From the NCBI RefSeq assembly GCF_900176305.1, contig NZ_FWXH01000002.1, positions 124,001 to 188,000 of the forward strand: a DNA stretch of 64,000 nt. Direction: 5' to 3'. Position numbers and translations under genes: made by a program. Positions 8,266 to 16,144 of this stretch are shown here, one piece after another; within the stretch, counting starts at the first letter, position 1, and the number at the start of each line of letters is the position of its first letter. This DNA comes from Clostridium acidisoli DSM 12555. Its GTDB lineage: Bacteria; Bacillota; Clostridia; Clostridiales; Clostridiaceae. The notes below the pieces were generated by a model. The model made no database searches. It saw only the letters and a program-made list of their open reading frames with translations, and had not been told where the DNA came from.

Positions 8266-8277
8266 ATAATTTAATAT
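8249..8277 (+). promoter_or_regulatory. Near-consensus promoter of marR
   Basis: TTGACA (8249-8254), a 17-bp spacer and TAATAT (8272-8277). It begins inside the 3' end of the DUF1062 gene. Confidence 0.8.
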
Positions 8278-8278
8278 A

Positions 8279-8307
8279 GTTCATATAAAAACTGTTCATA
8301 TATGAAC
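8279..8307 (+). promoter_or_regulatory. Putative MarR operator
   Basis: GTTCATATATGAAC (8294-8307) is a perfect 14-bp palindrome just downstream of the -10. A further half-site GTTCATAT lies at 8279-8286. The position suggests autorepression by the MarR protein encoded next. Confidence 0.7.
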
Positions 8308-8330
8308 TATATTTTAAGGAGATGTTTTTA

Positions 8331-8813
8331 ATGGATTACAGCGACTTTAAGGTAAAACAAGCGGGGGACATAGTTCAATCTTTTATGGATATTAGTAAAG
8401 TTTTAACAAAATTAACCTCCCAAAATGCTGAGAGCCTAGGGCTTACTTTACTACAGATGGGAATTTTAAATTTAATCAGTGCTAGCCCTGAAATAACGCT
8501 TAAAGAGATAACAGACAAGTTAAATATTTCTAAAAGTACGGTTAGTGTTAATGTGGATAATCTAGTTAACCTAGAGCTTATTGACAGAAAAGTTATAGAA
8601 GAAGACAGAAGAGAGATTCATTTAACTTCAACTCCAAAAGGTAAAGCTTTATCAAAAAAATCCTCTGAAAATGCGTTATCATATAGAGCTATGATTTTCG
8701 CATTAGATAAAATACCCAAGGAAGATATTGATGTTTTAATGCGAATACACAAAGAACTGTTAAATCAGTTTCAATCATATTTATTAAATTATGTAATAGG
8801 TGAGAATATATGA
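8331..8813 (+). CDS. MarR family transcriptional regulator
   Basis: A 160-residue MarR-type winged helix protein. The DNA-binding core reads ITLKEITDKLNISKSTVSVN at about residues 55-75, then a wing with DRKVIEEDRREIHLTSTPKG. Likely an autorepressor acting on the palindrome at 8294-8307. ATG 8322 abuts AAGGAG (8316-8321), so ATG 8331 is the usable start. The stop overlaps the start of a small membrane protein gene (ATGA), so the two are translationally coupled and the membrane protein is a likely regulon member. Confidence 0.88.
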   Translation: MDYSDFKVKQAGDIVQSFMDISKVLTKLTSQNAESLGLTLLQMGILNLISASPEITLKEITDKLNISKSTVSVNVDNLVNLELIDRKVIEEDRREIHLTSTPKGKALSKKSSENALSYRAMIFALDKIPKEDIDVLMRIHKELLNQFQSYLLNYVIGENI

Positions 8814-9082
8814 AAAAAAGCATTATACCAATTCTAAGTATTATATTTATAGTTTTAGATTTTATTATTTCATATCTTTGGATATTTAACTGGGCTGTTT
8901 TAGCCACTTTTATTGGATATACAGTTTGGTTAATAGATACAATTTTTTCAATACTCATACTTAAATCATTAAAAAAATATAATAGACTTTTATTCATATT
9001 ACTTGTAATTACAACTACTTTAATAATATGTCTTTTTATAGGAGCAATAGTTATAAAAATAGGAGTTAACTCTATGACTTAA
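8810..9082 (+). CDS. Small membrane protein of unknown function
   Basis: A 90-residue protein almost entirely hydrophobic, with about three membrane segments (around residues 5-23, 27-50 and 59-82) and a short KSLKKYNR basic loop. It overlaps the marR stop by four bases, so it belongs to that operon. I recognise no family. Its position suggests a part in whatever the MarR protein controls, but nothing in the sequence shows what. Confidence 0.7.
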   Translation: MKKSIIPILSIIFIVLDFIISYLWIFNWAVLATFIGYTVWLIDTIFSILILKSLKKYNRLLFILLVITTTLIICLFIGAIVIKIGVNSMT

Positions 9083-9086
9083 TTGC

Positions 9087-9923
9087 TTAAAACCGTGAAC
9101 GTTCTGAAATATTTTTCAGGAGTGAACATAAAAAACATATACAAATAAATGTAAATATACAGAAAATAATAATTACTGGTGTATTATTAGAAAAGGTCTT
9201 TTTCATTGTAACAAACATTAAACATATAATATTTATATTAGTTAATATAGCAAAAACCATCATCATCGGTGCAATAAGATAACCTAAAGATTTCTTTTTA
9301 ATCAGCATAACAGAAGAAATAAACATCAATGGTAAGTAAAAAGAAAAGTCTAAAGCTTGAACTGGGTTTGTAAGTAAATTATCCTTTATTATGTTCTCTG
9401 GTACTGCATTAGTTAAGACTGAAGGAAGGGAATCAAAAAGCCACAAAGCAGTAAACATGGAAGCTATTGTAAATAAAAAGAATCCAAATGTTTTAGTTGG
9501 TACTTTTTGTGTAAACCAATTTTTGAAGTCTTCATTAATATATTTAGTAAAAAAAATAATTCCAGAAAAAATTGACAGTCCTAATATGGAGCAATAAATG
9601 TGAAATAAAAAATTAAAATGAACGGCAAAACAATAGATAATGTAAGAATAAATATTAGTAATTATGGTGCCAATCCAAATAATTTTTGCAATTTTATTTC
9701 CTTTTGAGGAATAAAAAGCGGAAGCTAAAAGAATAGGTGAAACAAAAAACAGATTTGAAATATCTTGTCCAATACATTGTGACAACCAATCCACAGTCTC
9801 CTTAAAATATAATTGTTCATGCCAAATTCCTATACTGCTACATGTTGCAATGAGTATAACTATTGGAATTGTTAAATATAGTAGAGTTTTATCGTCTTTG
9901 GCTTTAACACTAGCGTTATCCAT
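9087..9923 (-). CDS. Multi-pass membrane protein of unknown function
   Basis: A 278-residue protein with about eight membrane helices spread along its length (for example LLYLTIPIVILIATCSSIGI near the N-terminus and VIIIFCIFTFICICFLCSLL at the C-terminus). No transporter signature is recognised. An in-frame ATG lies upstream at 9950, inside marR, but ATG 9923 has AAAGGAGA correctly placed in the end of the upstream marR gene. One base separates the two genes, so they are co-translated. It is likely controlled by that MarR protein. Confidence 0.75.
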   Translation of the reverse strand: MDNASVKAKDDKTLLYLTIPIVILIATCSSIGIWHEQLYFKETVDWLSQCIGQDISNLFFVSPILLASAFYSSKGNKIAKIIWIGTIITNIYSYIIYCFAVHFNFLFHIYCSILGLSIFSGIIFFTKYINEDFKNWFTQKVPTKTFGFFLFTIASMFTALWLFDSLPSVLTNAVPENIIKDNLLTNPVQALDFSFYLPLMFISSVMLIKKKSLGYLIAPMMMVFAILTNINIICLMFVTMKKTFSNNTPVIIIFCIFTFICICFLCSLLKNISERSRF

Positions 9924-9924
9924 A

Positions 9925-10389
9925 TTATTTATCTCCTTTATCCATCTCATTAATATTTAACATCATTTTCTGAATTACTCTTCGTGCAATTGCTAATTCA
10001 TCTTTATCTATATGTTTAAACAATGTTTCAGTAAAAACAGCACCTTCCTCTTTAATCATTTTCCAAAAGTCATAACTATCTTCTGTCAATTTAAGTCTAG
10101 TTGTCCGAGCATCTTTTTTATCTTTTTCCAAAATCAATAATCCTTTTTGTTCTAACTTTGAAGCAACCATTTTCACATTCTGATGGGAACTGCCCATTTC
10201 TTTTGCAGCTTCTTTAATTGTAGGTGGATTATCAAACAAATTGTCTATAACAACTGATAAAAACCACTGTTTTGTTGTAATATCAAATTGATTAAATTCT
10301 CTTTGGAGCAGTGTGTCCATCCTGTTAGAGATTATAAAAATCGATCCAAATAAAAACTTCCTATCGCTCATGCTTTCAAGTTTGCTCAT
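9925..10389 (-). CDS. MarR family transcriptional regulator
   Basis: A 154-residue MarR protein with a winged helix at about residues 55-95 (PTIKEAAKEMGSSHQNVKMV, then KDKKDARTTRLKLT). HQNVKMVASKLEQKGL is typical of the recognition helix region. ATG is preceded by AGGAGG with a 5-nt gap. Its promoter carries a perfect 23-bp inverted repeat, so tight autoregulation is likely. It heads a two-gene operon with the membrane protein at 9087. Confidence 0.9.
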   Translation of the reverse strand: MSKLESMSDRKFLFGSIFIISNRMDTLLQREFNQFDITTKQWFLSVVIDNLFDNPPTIKEAAKEMGSSHQNVKMVASKLEQKGLLILEKDKKDARTTRLKLTEDSYDFWKMIKEEGAVFTETLFKHIDKDELAIARRVIQKMMLNINEMDKGDK

Positions 10390-10396
10390 AAGTACC

Positions 10397-10446
10397 TCCT
10401 ATACAATACAAATAGGTAACACATTACCTATTTGTATTGTATAGGA
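10397..10446 (-). promoter_or_regulatory. Perfect 23-bp inverted repeat operator at marR promoter
   Basis: Arms 10397-10419 and 10424-10446 are exactly complementary around a 4-nt centre (CACA). The repeat covers the -10 (TACAAT on the minus strand, 10441-10436), the transcription start region and most of the Shine-Dalgarno of marR (10400-10395). It could hold two MarR dimers and would also fold in the mRNA. Confidence 0.8.
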
Positions 10447-10464
10447 CCTTTTTCTATTTGTCAA
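10436..10464 (-). promoter_or_regulatory. Promoter of the marR/membrane protein operon
   Basis: On the minus strand, TTGACA (10464-10459), a 17-bp spacer and TACAAT (10441-10436). The -10 sits inside the right arm of the inverted repeat. Confidence 0.75.
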
Positions 10465-10668
10465 TGTATTCTATTTAGTTGACTTAAATCTTTTTGATTG
10501 GATAGCTACTCTGAAAAGTAGTAATAATATTTGTAGGGGAAAAAAGATTTATGGAGAAAAAAGCACTACAAATATAATTGGAATATGTTGAAACAAATGA
10601 TAAAATTAACATAGTTATCCATATGAAATGGATGAAGCTATTTTACATAAAACAGGAGGTGTAATATT

Positions 10669-11108
10669 GTGGAATTAATAGCGATAATATTAATATATCT
10701 CCTAATGATGCTATAATTTCAAATTATCAGCTTAATACTTTAAAAGCATTACAAGCAAAAGGACATATTGAGTTTACTGATTCTGTTTGGGATACGAGTA
10801 ATATAAGCATAAAAGGAAAATCATCCGTTATAGTTTTAAGATTCATAGACAAAAATAAATACCCATTGTACAAAGATAAAAAAAATCAAGTTAACATAAA
10901 AACTGATTTGTTAAAAGATAACTCAATTATTTTGAGCGATAATGTAGCAACTAGAATAAATGCAGAAAAATGGGATAAAATAGATATCTTTAGTAAAATT
11001 ACTGGTAATGATGAAAGTTACATTATATCAAAAATAGTGAAAGCTGATGGTGAAACTGGACAAGATATGAATGTATTTGGTTACGCACTCTTAAATAATT
11101 CAAAATGA
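10669..11108 (+). pseudogene. Frameshifted small gene of unknown function
   Basis: GTG 10669 stands at ideal distance from AGGAGGTG (10655-10662), but its frame closes after 15 codons. A second frame is open from 10665 to a stop at 11106-11108 and reads as a natural soluble protein (NISPNDAIISNYQLNTLKAL near the start, GETGQDMNVFGYALLNNSK at the end) with no ATG, GTG or TTG start before 10866. A single indel near 10675-10690 would join the two into about 145 residues. The family is not recognised. It could also be expressed as an 80-residue product from TTG 10866. Confidence 0.5.
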
Positions 11109-11153
11109 AAAACAGTCAACTACCATTCTATTTGATGGGTTTAAGCGATCGTT

Positions 11154-11205
11154 TTCATCATAATTGTCAACCAATTTAATAACATCGGTTGACAATTATG
11201 ATGAA
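11154..11205 (+). promoter_or_regulatory. BirA-type biotin operator
   Basis: TTGTCAACC and GGTTGACAA half-sites 14 bp apart match the BirA operator layout and are embedded in a perfect 19-bp inverted repeat (11154-11172 and 11187-11205). It lies just before bioY and overlaps the promoter -35. Confidence 0.82.
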
Positions 11206-11217
11206 GTGACTTACTAT
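11189..11217 (+). promoter_or_regulatory. bioY promoter overlapping BirA operator
   Basis: TTGACA (11189-11194) lies in the right half of the BirA site, followed by a 17-bp spacer and TACTAT (11212-11217). Biotin-loaded BirA would block RNA polymerase. Confidence 0.75.
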
Positions 11218-11255
11218 TAGAATGTTTAGATAAATTTGTAAGAGGAGGATGGTTT

Positions 11256-11807
11256 GTGACAAATACAAGAAATTTAATTTTAGTGGCATTATTTGCAGCA
11301 CTAACTGCACTAGGAGCATTTATAAGGGTGCCTATTCCATATGTACCTTTCACACTTCAATATTTATTTTGTGCGTTAGCTGGAATGATTTTAGGTTCAA
11401 GGTTAGGGGCATTATCTCAATTAGTTTATGTGAGCATTGGTCTTATGGGAGTACCTGTTTTTACTGAAGGAGGTGGAATTTACTATATATTTAAGCCTAC
11501 TTTTGGTTATCTTATAGGCTTTATTGTAGCAGCTTATGTCATAGGAAAAATAAGAGAAAATATTAAGGAATTGAACTTATTTAAATCTATACTAACATTA
11601 CTTTCAGGTTTGTTTTTCATATATTTATTTGGGGTTATATATTTATATTTTTGCAGCAATTTGTTTCTAGGACAAAAAATCTCTTTGTATTTTGCATTTT
11701 TTTACGGGTTTTTAGTTTGTATTAGTGGAGATATACTTATAACAATTTTTACTGCATATATTTCAGTAAAAATATTACCAATATTAAAAAAAAGTGGATA
11801 TATTTAA
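11256..11807 (+). CDS. bioY: BioY, biotin-specific S component of an ECF transporter
   Basis: Membrane substrate-binding subunit for biotin uptake; it works with energy-coupling EcfA/EcfT proteins, which are not in this window. The 183 residues contain about six membrane helices, with the BioY hallmarks ALFAALTALGAFIRVP, PFTLQYLFCALAGMILG and GGIYYIFKPTFGYLIGF. The GTG start at 11256 follows GAGGAGG. The BirA operator just upstream and bioBDA just downstream tie import and synthesis of biotin together. Length and motifs are normal. Confidence 0.93.
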   Translation: MTNTRNLILVALFAALTALGAFIRVPIPYVPFTLQYLFCALAGMILGSRLGALSQLVYVSIGLMGVPVFTEGGGIYYIFKPTFGYLIGFIVAAYVIGKIRENIKELNLFKSILTLLSGLFFIYLFGVIYLYFCSNLFLGQKISLYFAFFYGFLVCISGDILITIFTAYISVKILPILKKSGYI

Positions 11808-11817
11808 TAATATGAAA

Positions 11818-11847
11818 TGTTTAAACTAATTATATATAGTTTAAACA
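11818..11847 (+). repeat. 11-bp inverted repeat between bioY and bioB
   Basis: TGTTTAAACTA (11818-11828) and TAGTTTAAACA (11837-11847) are exact complements around 8 bp. No T-run follows. It could be a diverged second BirA site (half-sites 12 bp apart) or a hairpin at the bioY 3' end. A second small dyad, AAGTTAG/CTAACTT, lies at 11864-11881 just before the bioB ribosome binding site. Confidence 0.45.
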
Positions 11848-11902
11848 AAATCAATCTGTGTACAAGTTAGTACACTAACTTATATGTATTGGAGGATAAG
11901 AG

Positions 11903-12886
11903 ATGATAAAATTTATAAAAAGTTTAGAAAAAAAAGTTTTAGAGGGACAAAAAATAAATTTTGAGCATGCTATAAAATTGACTTTGGTAAAAGAAAAGAA
12001 AGATTTAGAGCAGCTTTGTAATAGTGCAAAGAACATACAAAATGTTCTTTGTGGCAAGGAAGTGGATCTTTGTACAATTATGAATGCAAAGTCAGGAAGT
12101 TGCCCTGAGGACTGTAAGTTTTGTGCTCAATCAAGTCATTATAAAACGGGAACGGAAGTATATGATTTAGTTTCAAAGGAGGAAGCTTTAAAATTAGCTA
12201 AGGAAAATCAAGATGAAGGGGTAAATAGATTTTCTCTAGTGACCAGTGGTAAAGGTATTATAGGTAAGGATTTTGAAAAAGTTTTAGACATATATAAAGA
12301 GCTAAGTAAAGAAATAAAAATTGATTTATGTGCATCACTAGGTATATTAGACTATAGGCAGTTGATTAGACTTAGAGAAACGGGAGTAACAATGTATCAC
12401 CACAACTTAGAAACTAGTAAGGAGTACTATAATAAAATATGTACAACCCATAGCTATGAGGAAAGAATAGATACAATAAATGCAGCTAAGAAGGCTGGCA
12501 TGGATGTTTGTTCAGGTGGCATCATAGGAATGGGAGAGACATTAGAGGATAGAGTTAAGCTTGCCTTTAAATTAAATGAGCTAGGGGTTAGGTCTATTCC
12601 TATAAATGTACTGAATCCAATTAAAGGAACACCGCTAGAAAATTCAAAAAGTTTAAGTCAGAATGAAATAATGAAAACTATTGCAATTTTTAGATTTGTA
12701 AATCCTGAAACTTTTATACGGCTTGCTGGAGGACGAAATAAAATTGATGAATTTGGTAAATACTGTTTTAATGCTGGAGCAAATGCTACGATAACAGGAA
12801 ATTACCTAACAACATCTGGAAATAGTACAATTAACGATAAAAAAATGATAAGTAGTCTAAAGCTAGAGGTGAGAAAAAATGACTAA
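11903..12886 (+). CDS. bioB: Biotin synthase BioB
   Basis: Radical SAM enzyme that inserts sulfur into dethiobiotin to give biotin. The 4Fe-4S motif CPEDCKFC is at about residues 68-75, preceded by the BATS-family NAKSGS segment. Downstream are YHHNLETS and GGIIGMGE blocks, and a [12 protein letters not shown] segment near the C-terminus. At 327 residues it is full length. ATG follows TTGGAGG. Its last 8 bases overlap bioD, showing tight coupling within a bioB-bioD-bioA transcript. Confidence 0.97.
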   Translation: MIKFIKSLEKKVLEGQKINFEHAIKLTLVKEKKDLEQLCNSAKNIQNVLCGKEVDLCTIMNAKSGSCPEDCKFCAQSSHYKTGTEVYDLVSKEEALKLAKENQDEGVNRFSLVTSGKGIIGKDFEKVLDIYKELSKEIKIDLCASLGILDYRQLIRLRETGVTMYHHNLETSKEYYNKICTTHSYEERIDTINAAKKAGMDVCSGGIIGMGETLEDRVKLAFKLNELGVRSIPINVLNPIKGTPLENSKSLSQNEIMKTIAIFRFVNPETFIRLAGGRNKIDEFGKYCFNAGANATITGNYLTTSGNSTINDKKMISSLKLEVRKND

Positions 12887-13604
12887 AGGCATATTTATTG
12901 TGGGTACAGACACTGATGTAGGTAAGACTGTTGTAACCGCAGCGCTTATGCATGTTCTAAGAAGTAATGGCTATAATGCTACTTACTTTAAAGCTGCATT
13001 AAGTGGTGCTTTAGAAGTTGGAAAAAATCTTATTCCAGGAGACACTAAACTTGTTAGTGAAGTAAGCAATTTAAAAGAAGCTTATGAGAATATTACACCA
13101 TATATTTATAAGACTGCTGTTTCACCTCATCTTGCAGGAATGATTCATAATAATCCTATAAATCTAGATGTAGTAGAAGCGAAGTATAGCTACTTAAAAA
13201 AGAAATATGATTATATAATTGCTGAAGGAAGTGGTGGTATAGTGTGTCCTTTAATATATAGTGGAGATGAAGTATATTTACTTGAAAACCTCATTAAAGA
13301 TTTAGGAATGCCGGTAATCATTGTAGCAAGAGCAGGGCTCGCAACTATAAATCATACAATATTAACAGTAAAATATATAGAGGCTTTAGGCATAAAAATT
13401 AAGGGCATTATAGTAAACAACTATGAGAAAGGTTTATTATGTGAAGATAATATTAAAATGATAAAAAAGCTAACTAAAGTACCTATTATAGGTAAACTTG
13501 AACATATGGAAACTTTAGAAGGATCCATGAATGAAATTATAAGAAAAAATGCAGATAAGTCTTTCAATGCTAATGAAATAATAGACTATATGGATGTTAT
13601 ATAA
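12879..13604 (+). CDS. bioD: Dethiobiotin synthetase BioD
   Basis: ATP-dependent carboxylation of 7,8-diaminononanoate (DAPA) to dethiobiotin. The P-loop [11 protein letters not shown] is at about residues 8-18, a [14 protein letters not shown] motif follows near residue 110, and VNNYEKG lies in the nucleotide-binding region. At 241 residues the length is normal. It overlaps bioB by 8 bases and is separated from bioA by 24 bases with AGGAGG, so the three form one operon. Confidence 0.96.
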   Translation: MTKGIFIVGTDTDVGKTVVTAALMHVLRSNGYNATYFKAALSGALEVGKNLIPGDTKLVSEVSNLKEAYENITPYIYKTAVSPHLAGMIHNNPINLDVVEAKYSYLKKKYDYIIAEGSGGIVCPLIYSGDEVYLLENLIKDLGMPVIIVARAGLATINHTILTVKYIEALGIKIKGIIVNNYEKGLLCEDNIKMIKKLTKVPIIGKLEHMETLEGSMNEIIRKNADKSFNANEIIDYMDVI

Positions 13605-13628
13605 AGAATACAAATAGGAGGATAATTT

Positions 13629-14990
13629 ATGGATAATTATGTAGAAAGTGATTTAAAATACATATGGCATCCTTGTTCACAAATGAAAGACTATGAGGAT
13701 CTAAAGCCAATAGTTATAGAAAAAGGTAAAGGTGTTTGGCTTTATGATATTAATGGAAATAAATATTTAGATTGTATATCATCTTGGTGGACAAATACTT
13801 TAGGGCATAGTAATAAAAGAATCAATGAAGCAATAAAAAAGCAGATAGATAATATTGAGCATGTTATATTTGCAAATTTTTCAAATAAACCTGCTATAGA
13901 ATTGGCAGAAAAGCTAGTAGAAATAACCCCAGATGGATTGAATAAAGTATTTTTTTCTGATAATGGTTCTTCAGCGGTGGAGATAGCACTAAAAATGAGT
14001 TTTCACTATAATATGCAAAGAGGTAAGATAAAAAAGAAAAGATTCTTAGCATTAAGCGATGCCTATCATGGGGAAACTTTAGGCGCATTGTCTGTTTGTG
14101 ATATAGATGAATTTAATAGAGTGTACAAGCCTCTGCTATTAGATACTATAAGGGTAGAGGGGCCAGATTGTTATAGATGTAAATATGGCTATGAAAGATG
14201 TAGTTGCAACGCAGAGTGCTTTATTAACATGGAAAAGTGTATCGAAAAAATGTGTGAAGAGATTAGTGCAATAATAGTTGAACCTATGGTTCAAGGTGCT
14301 GCGGGTATGAAGATCTACTCACCAATTTACTTAAAAAAGCTTCGTAACATTTGTAAAAAATATGATATACATTTAATTGCAGATGAAATAGCTATGGGTT
14401 TTGGCAGAACTGGAAAGATGTTTGCTTGCAATCATGCAGAAATAAATCCTGATTTTATGTGCTTATCAAAGGGCATAACCGCCGGATATATGCCGATGTC
14501 AGTAGTGATGACTACAGATGAAGTTTATGATTGCTTTTATGGGGACTATAACGAAAGAAAGGCTTTTGTACATAGCCATACTTATTCAGGTAATGCCATG
14601 GCATGTGCCGTAGCATTAGAGAGCCTAAAAATTTTTAAAGATAATAACATAATTGATAACAACAGAGAAAAGGGTAAACTTATAAGAAAACTTACGTTAC
14701 AAAGGGCTAAAACTTTAAAATATGTAGGAGAAGTGAGAAGTATAGGTATGATAACAGCTATTGAGATAGTAAAAGATAGGGAAACAAAGGAGAGCTATCC
14801 TTTGGATATAAGAATAGGATATGGAATTTATAAAATAGCACTTAAAAAAGGATTGTTGTTAAGATCTATAGGAAATGTGCTATACTTTATTCCACCATAT
14901 ATTATTTCTAAACAAGAAATTGAATTCATGGTAAATACTTGTTTTGATAGTATTGAAGAATATTTCTATTATAATGTGAACCTTATGTAG
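13629..14990 (+). CDS. bioA: Adenosylmethionine-8-amino-7-oxononanoate aminotransferase BioA
   Basis: PLP-dependent class III aminotransferase making DAPA from KAPA; the usual amino donor is S-adenosylmethionine, though some relatives use lysine. Visible signatures are WHPCSQMKDYED, SSWWTNTLGH, DAYHGETLGALSV, IVEPMVQGAAGM and the PLP-lysine region LSKGITAGYMP. Around residues 178-200 is a cysteine-rich insert (DCYRCKYGYERCSCNAEC) of the kind seen in BioA from anaerobes; metal binding is possible but not shown. It closes the bio operon, which lacks bioF. Confidence 0.95.
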   Translation: MDNYVESDLKYIWHPCSQMKDYEDLKPIVIEKGKGVWLYDINGNKYLDCISSWWTNTLGHSNKRINEAIKKQIDNIEHVIFANFSNKPAIELAEKLVEITPDGLNKVFFSDNGSSAVEIALKMSFHYNMQRGKIKKKRFLALSDAYHGETLGALSVCDIDEFNRVYKPLLLDTIRVEGPDCYRCKYGYERCSCNAECFINMEKCIEKMCEEISAIIVEPMVQGAAGMKIYSPIYLKKLRNICKKYDIHLIADEIAMGFGRTGKMFACNHAEINPDFMCLSKGITAGYMPMSVVMTTDEVYDCFYGDYNERKAFVHSHTYSGNAMACAVALESLKIFKDNNIIDNNREKGKLIRKLTLQRAKTLKYVGEVRSIGMITAIEIVKDRETKESYPLDIRIGYGIYKIALKKGLLLRSIGNVLYFIPPYIISKQEIEFMVNTCFDSIEEYFYYNVNLM

Positions 14991-15057
14991 TCCATAAAAT
15001 ATGAGGAACCCAACCTATATCTGAAAAAATGTTATAATTTATTTATAGTTATATATT

Positions 15058-15096
15058 AAAAATCACGTTGCATAATCATGTAACGTGATTTTTGCT
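15058..15096 (+). terminator. Intrinsic terminator of the bio operon
   Basis: AAAAATCACGTT (15058-15069) pairs with AACGTGATTTTT (15082-15093) around a 12-nt loop, with the stem ending in T5. It separates bioA from the dus gene. Confidence 0.88.
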
Positions 15097-15167
15097 GTTG
15101 ACTTATTATCTAAATATATAGACAATTAAATAAAGGATTTTACATTTAAAAAGGAGCTAATTTATAT

Positions 15168-16103
15168 ATGAATTTTTATTTTGCACCTATGGAAGGAGTG
15201 ACTGGGTATATTTATAGAAATGCTCATAACACTTTTTTCAATAATATAGATAAATACTTTTCACCTTTTATTGTTGCAAATCAAGGTGAAAATTTTAAAA
15301 CTAAGACATTAAATGATATTTTGCCTGAAAACAACAAGGGAATTATTTTGATTCCACAGTTATTAACTAATAACGCAAAGGACTTTATCCATACTTCAAA
15401 GGAAATAAAAAAGCTTGGCTATAATGAGATTAATTTAAATTTGGGATGTCCTTCTGGAACTGTAGTTTCGAAAAATAAGGGAGCTGGTTTTCTTTCAAAA
15501 AGAGAAGAGCTTGATTTATTTTTAGAAGAAATTTTTACCGAGTCCATAACAAAAATCTCCATAAAGACTAGAATAGGAAAAGATTACCCTAATGAATTTT
15601 ATGAGTTAATTAAAATATTTAACAAGTACCCTATAGAAGAACTTATCATTCACCCTAGGATACAGAAAGACTTCTATAAAAACAAGCCTAATTTGGATAT
15701 TTTCAGGGAAGCTTTGACTTTAAGTAAAAACAAAGTTATTTATAATGGTGACATTTTTACAGTTAAGGATTATGAGAACTTTTCTGGATCTTTTTTAGGT
15801 GTAAGGGATTTTATGCTTGGAAGGGGATTAATAGCTAATCCAGCTTTAAGTGACAATATTAAAAATGGTACCAAATTAGATAAAAATGTGCTAAGAAACT
15901 TTCATGATAAAATTTATGAAGATTATAAAAGAATACTTTTTGGACAAAAAAACGCATTATTTAAAATGAAGGAATTATGGTTTTATATGATTCAATCTTT
16001 CTCTAATAATGCAAAATATGCAAAGGGAATTAAGAAAGCGCAAACACTACGTGATTATGATGAAGTTGTTTCAAATCTATTTAGGGAACAAGATATTTTA
16101 TAA
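15168..16103 (+). CDS. tRNA-dihydrouridine synthase family protein
   Basis: FMN-dependent enzyme that reduces uridines of tRNA to dihydrouridine. It begins FYFAPMEGVTGYIYR, typical of this clade, with NLNLGCPSGTVVSKNKGAG (the conserved catalytic Cys lies in the GCPS loop), ISIKTRIG and HPRIQKDFY blocks in TIM-barrel order, and FMLGRGLIANPAL near the phosphate-binding end. At 311 residues it is close to family length. ATG 15168 follows AAGGAGC. TTGACT at 15098-15103 may be the -35 of its own promoter, just after the bio terminator. Confidence 0.92.
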   Translation: MNFYFAPMEGVTGYIYRNAHNTFFNNIDKYFSPFIVANQGENFKTKTLNDILPENNKGIILIPQLLTNNAKDFIHTSKEIKKLGYNEINLNLGCPSGTVVSKNKGAGFLSKREELDLFLEEIFTESITKISIKTRIGKDYPNEFYELIKIFNKYPIEELIIHPRIQKDFYKNKPNLDIFREALTLSKNKVIYNGDIFTVKDYENFSGSFLGVRDFMLGRGLIANPALSDNIKNGTKLDKNVLRNFHDKIYEDYKRILFGQKNALFKMKELWFYMIQSFSNNAKYAKGIKKAQTLRDYDEVVSNLFREQDIL

Positions 16104-16144
16104 AAAACAAAATAAAATTTTCAAAAGTGGGAGGAATAGAAATA

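Noticed and set aside
11249-11467. 72-codon frame overlapping bioY
   Set aside because: Out-of-frame shadow within bioY with a composition unlike the neighbours.
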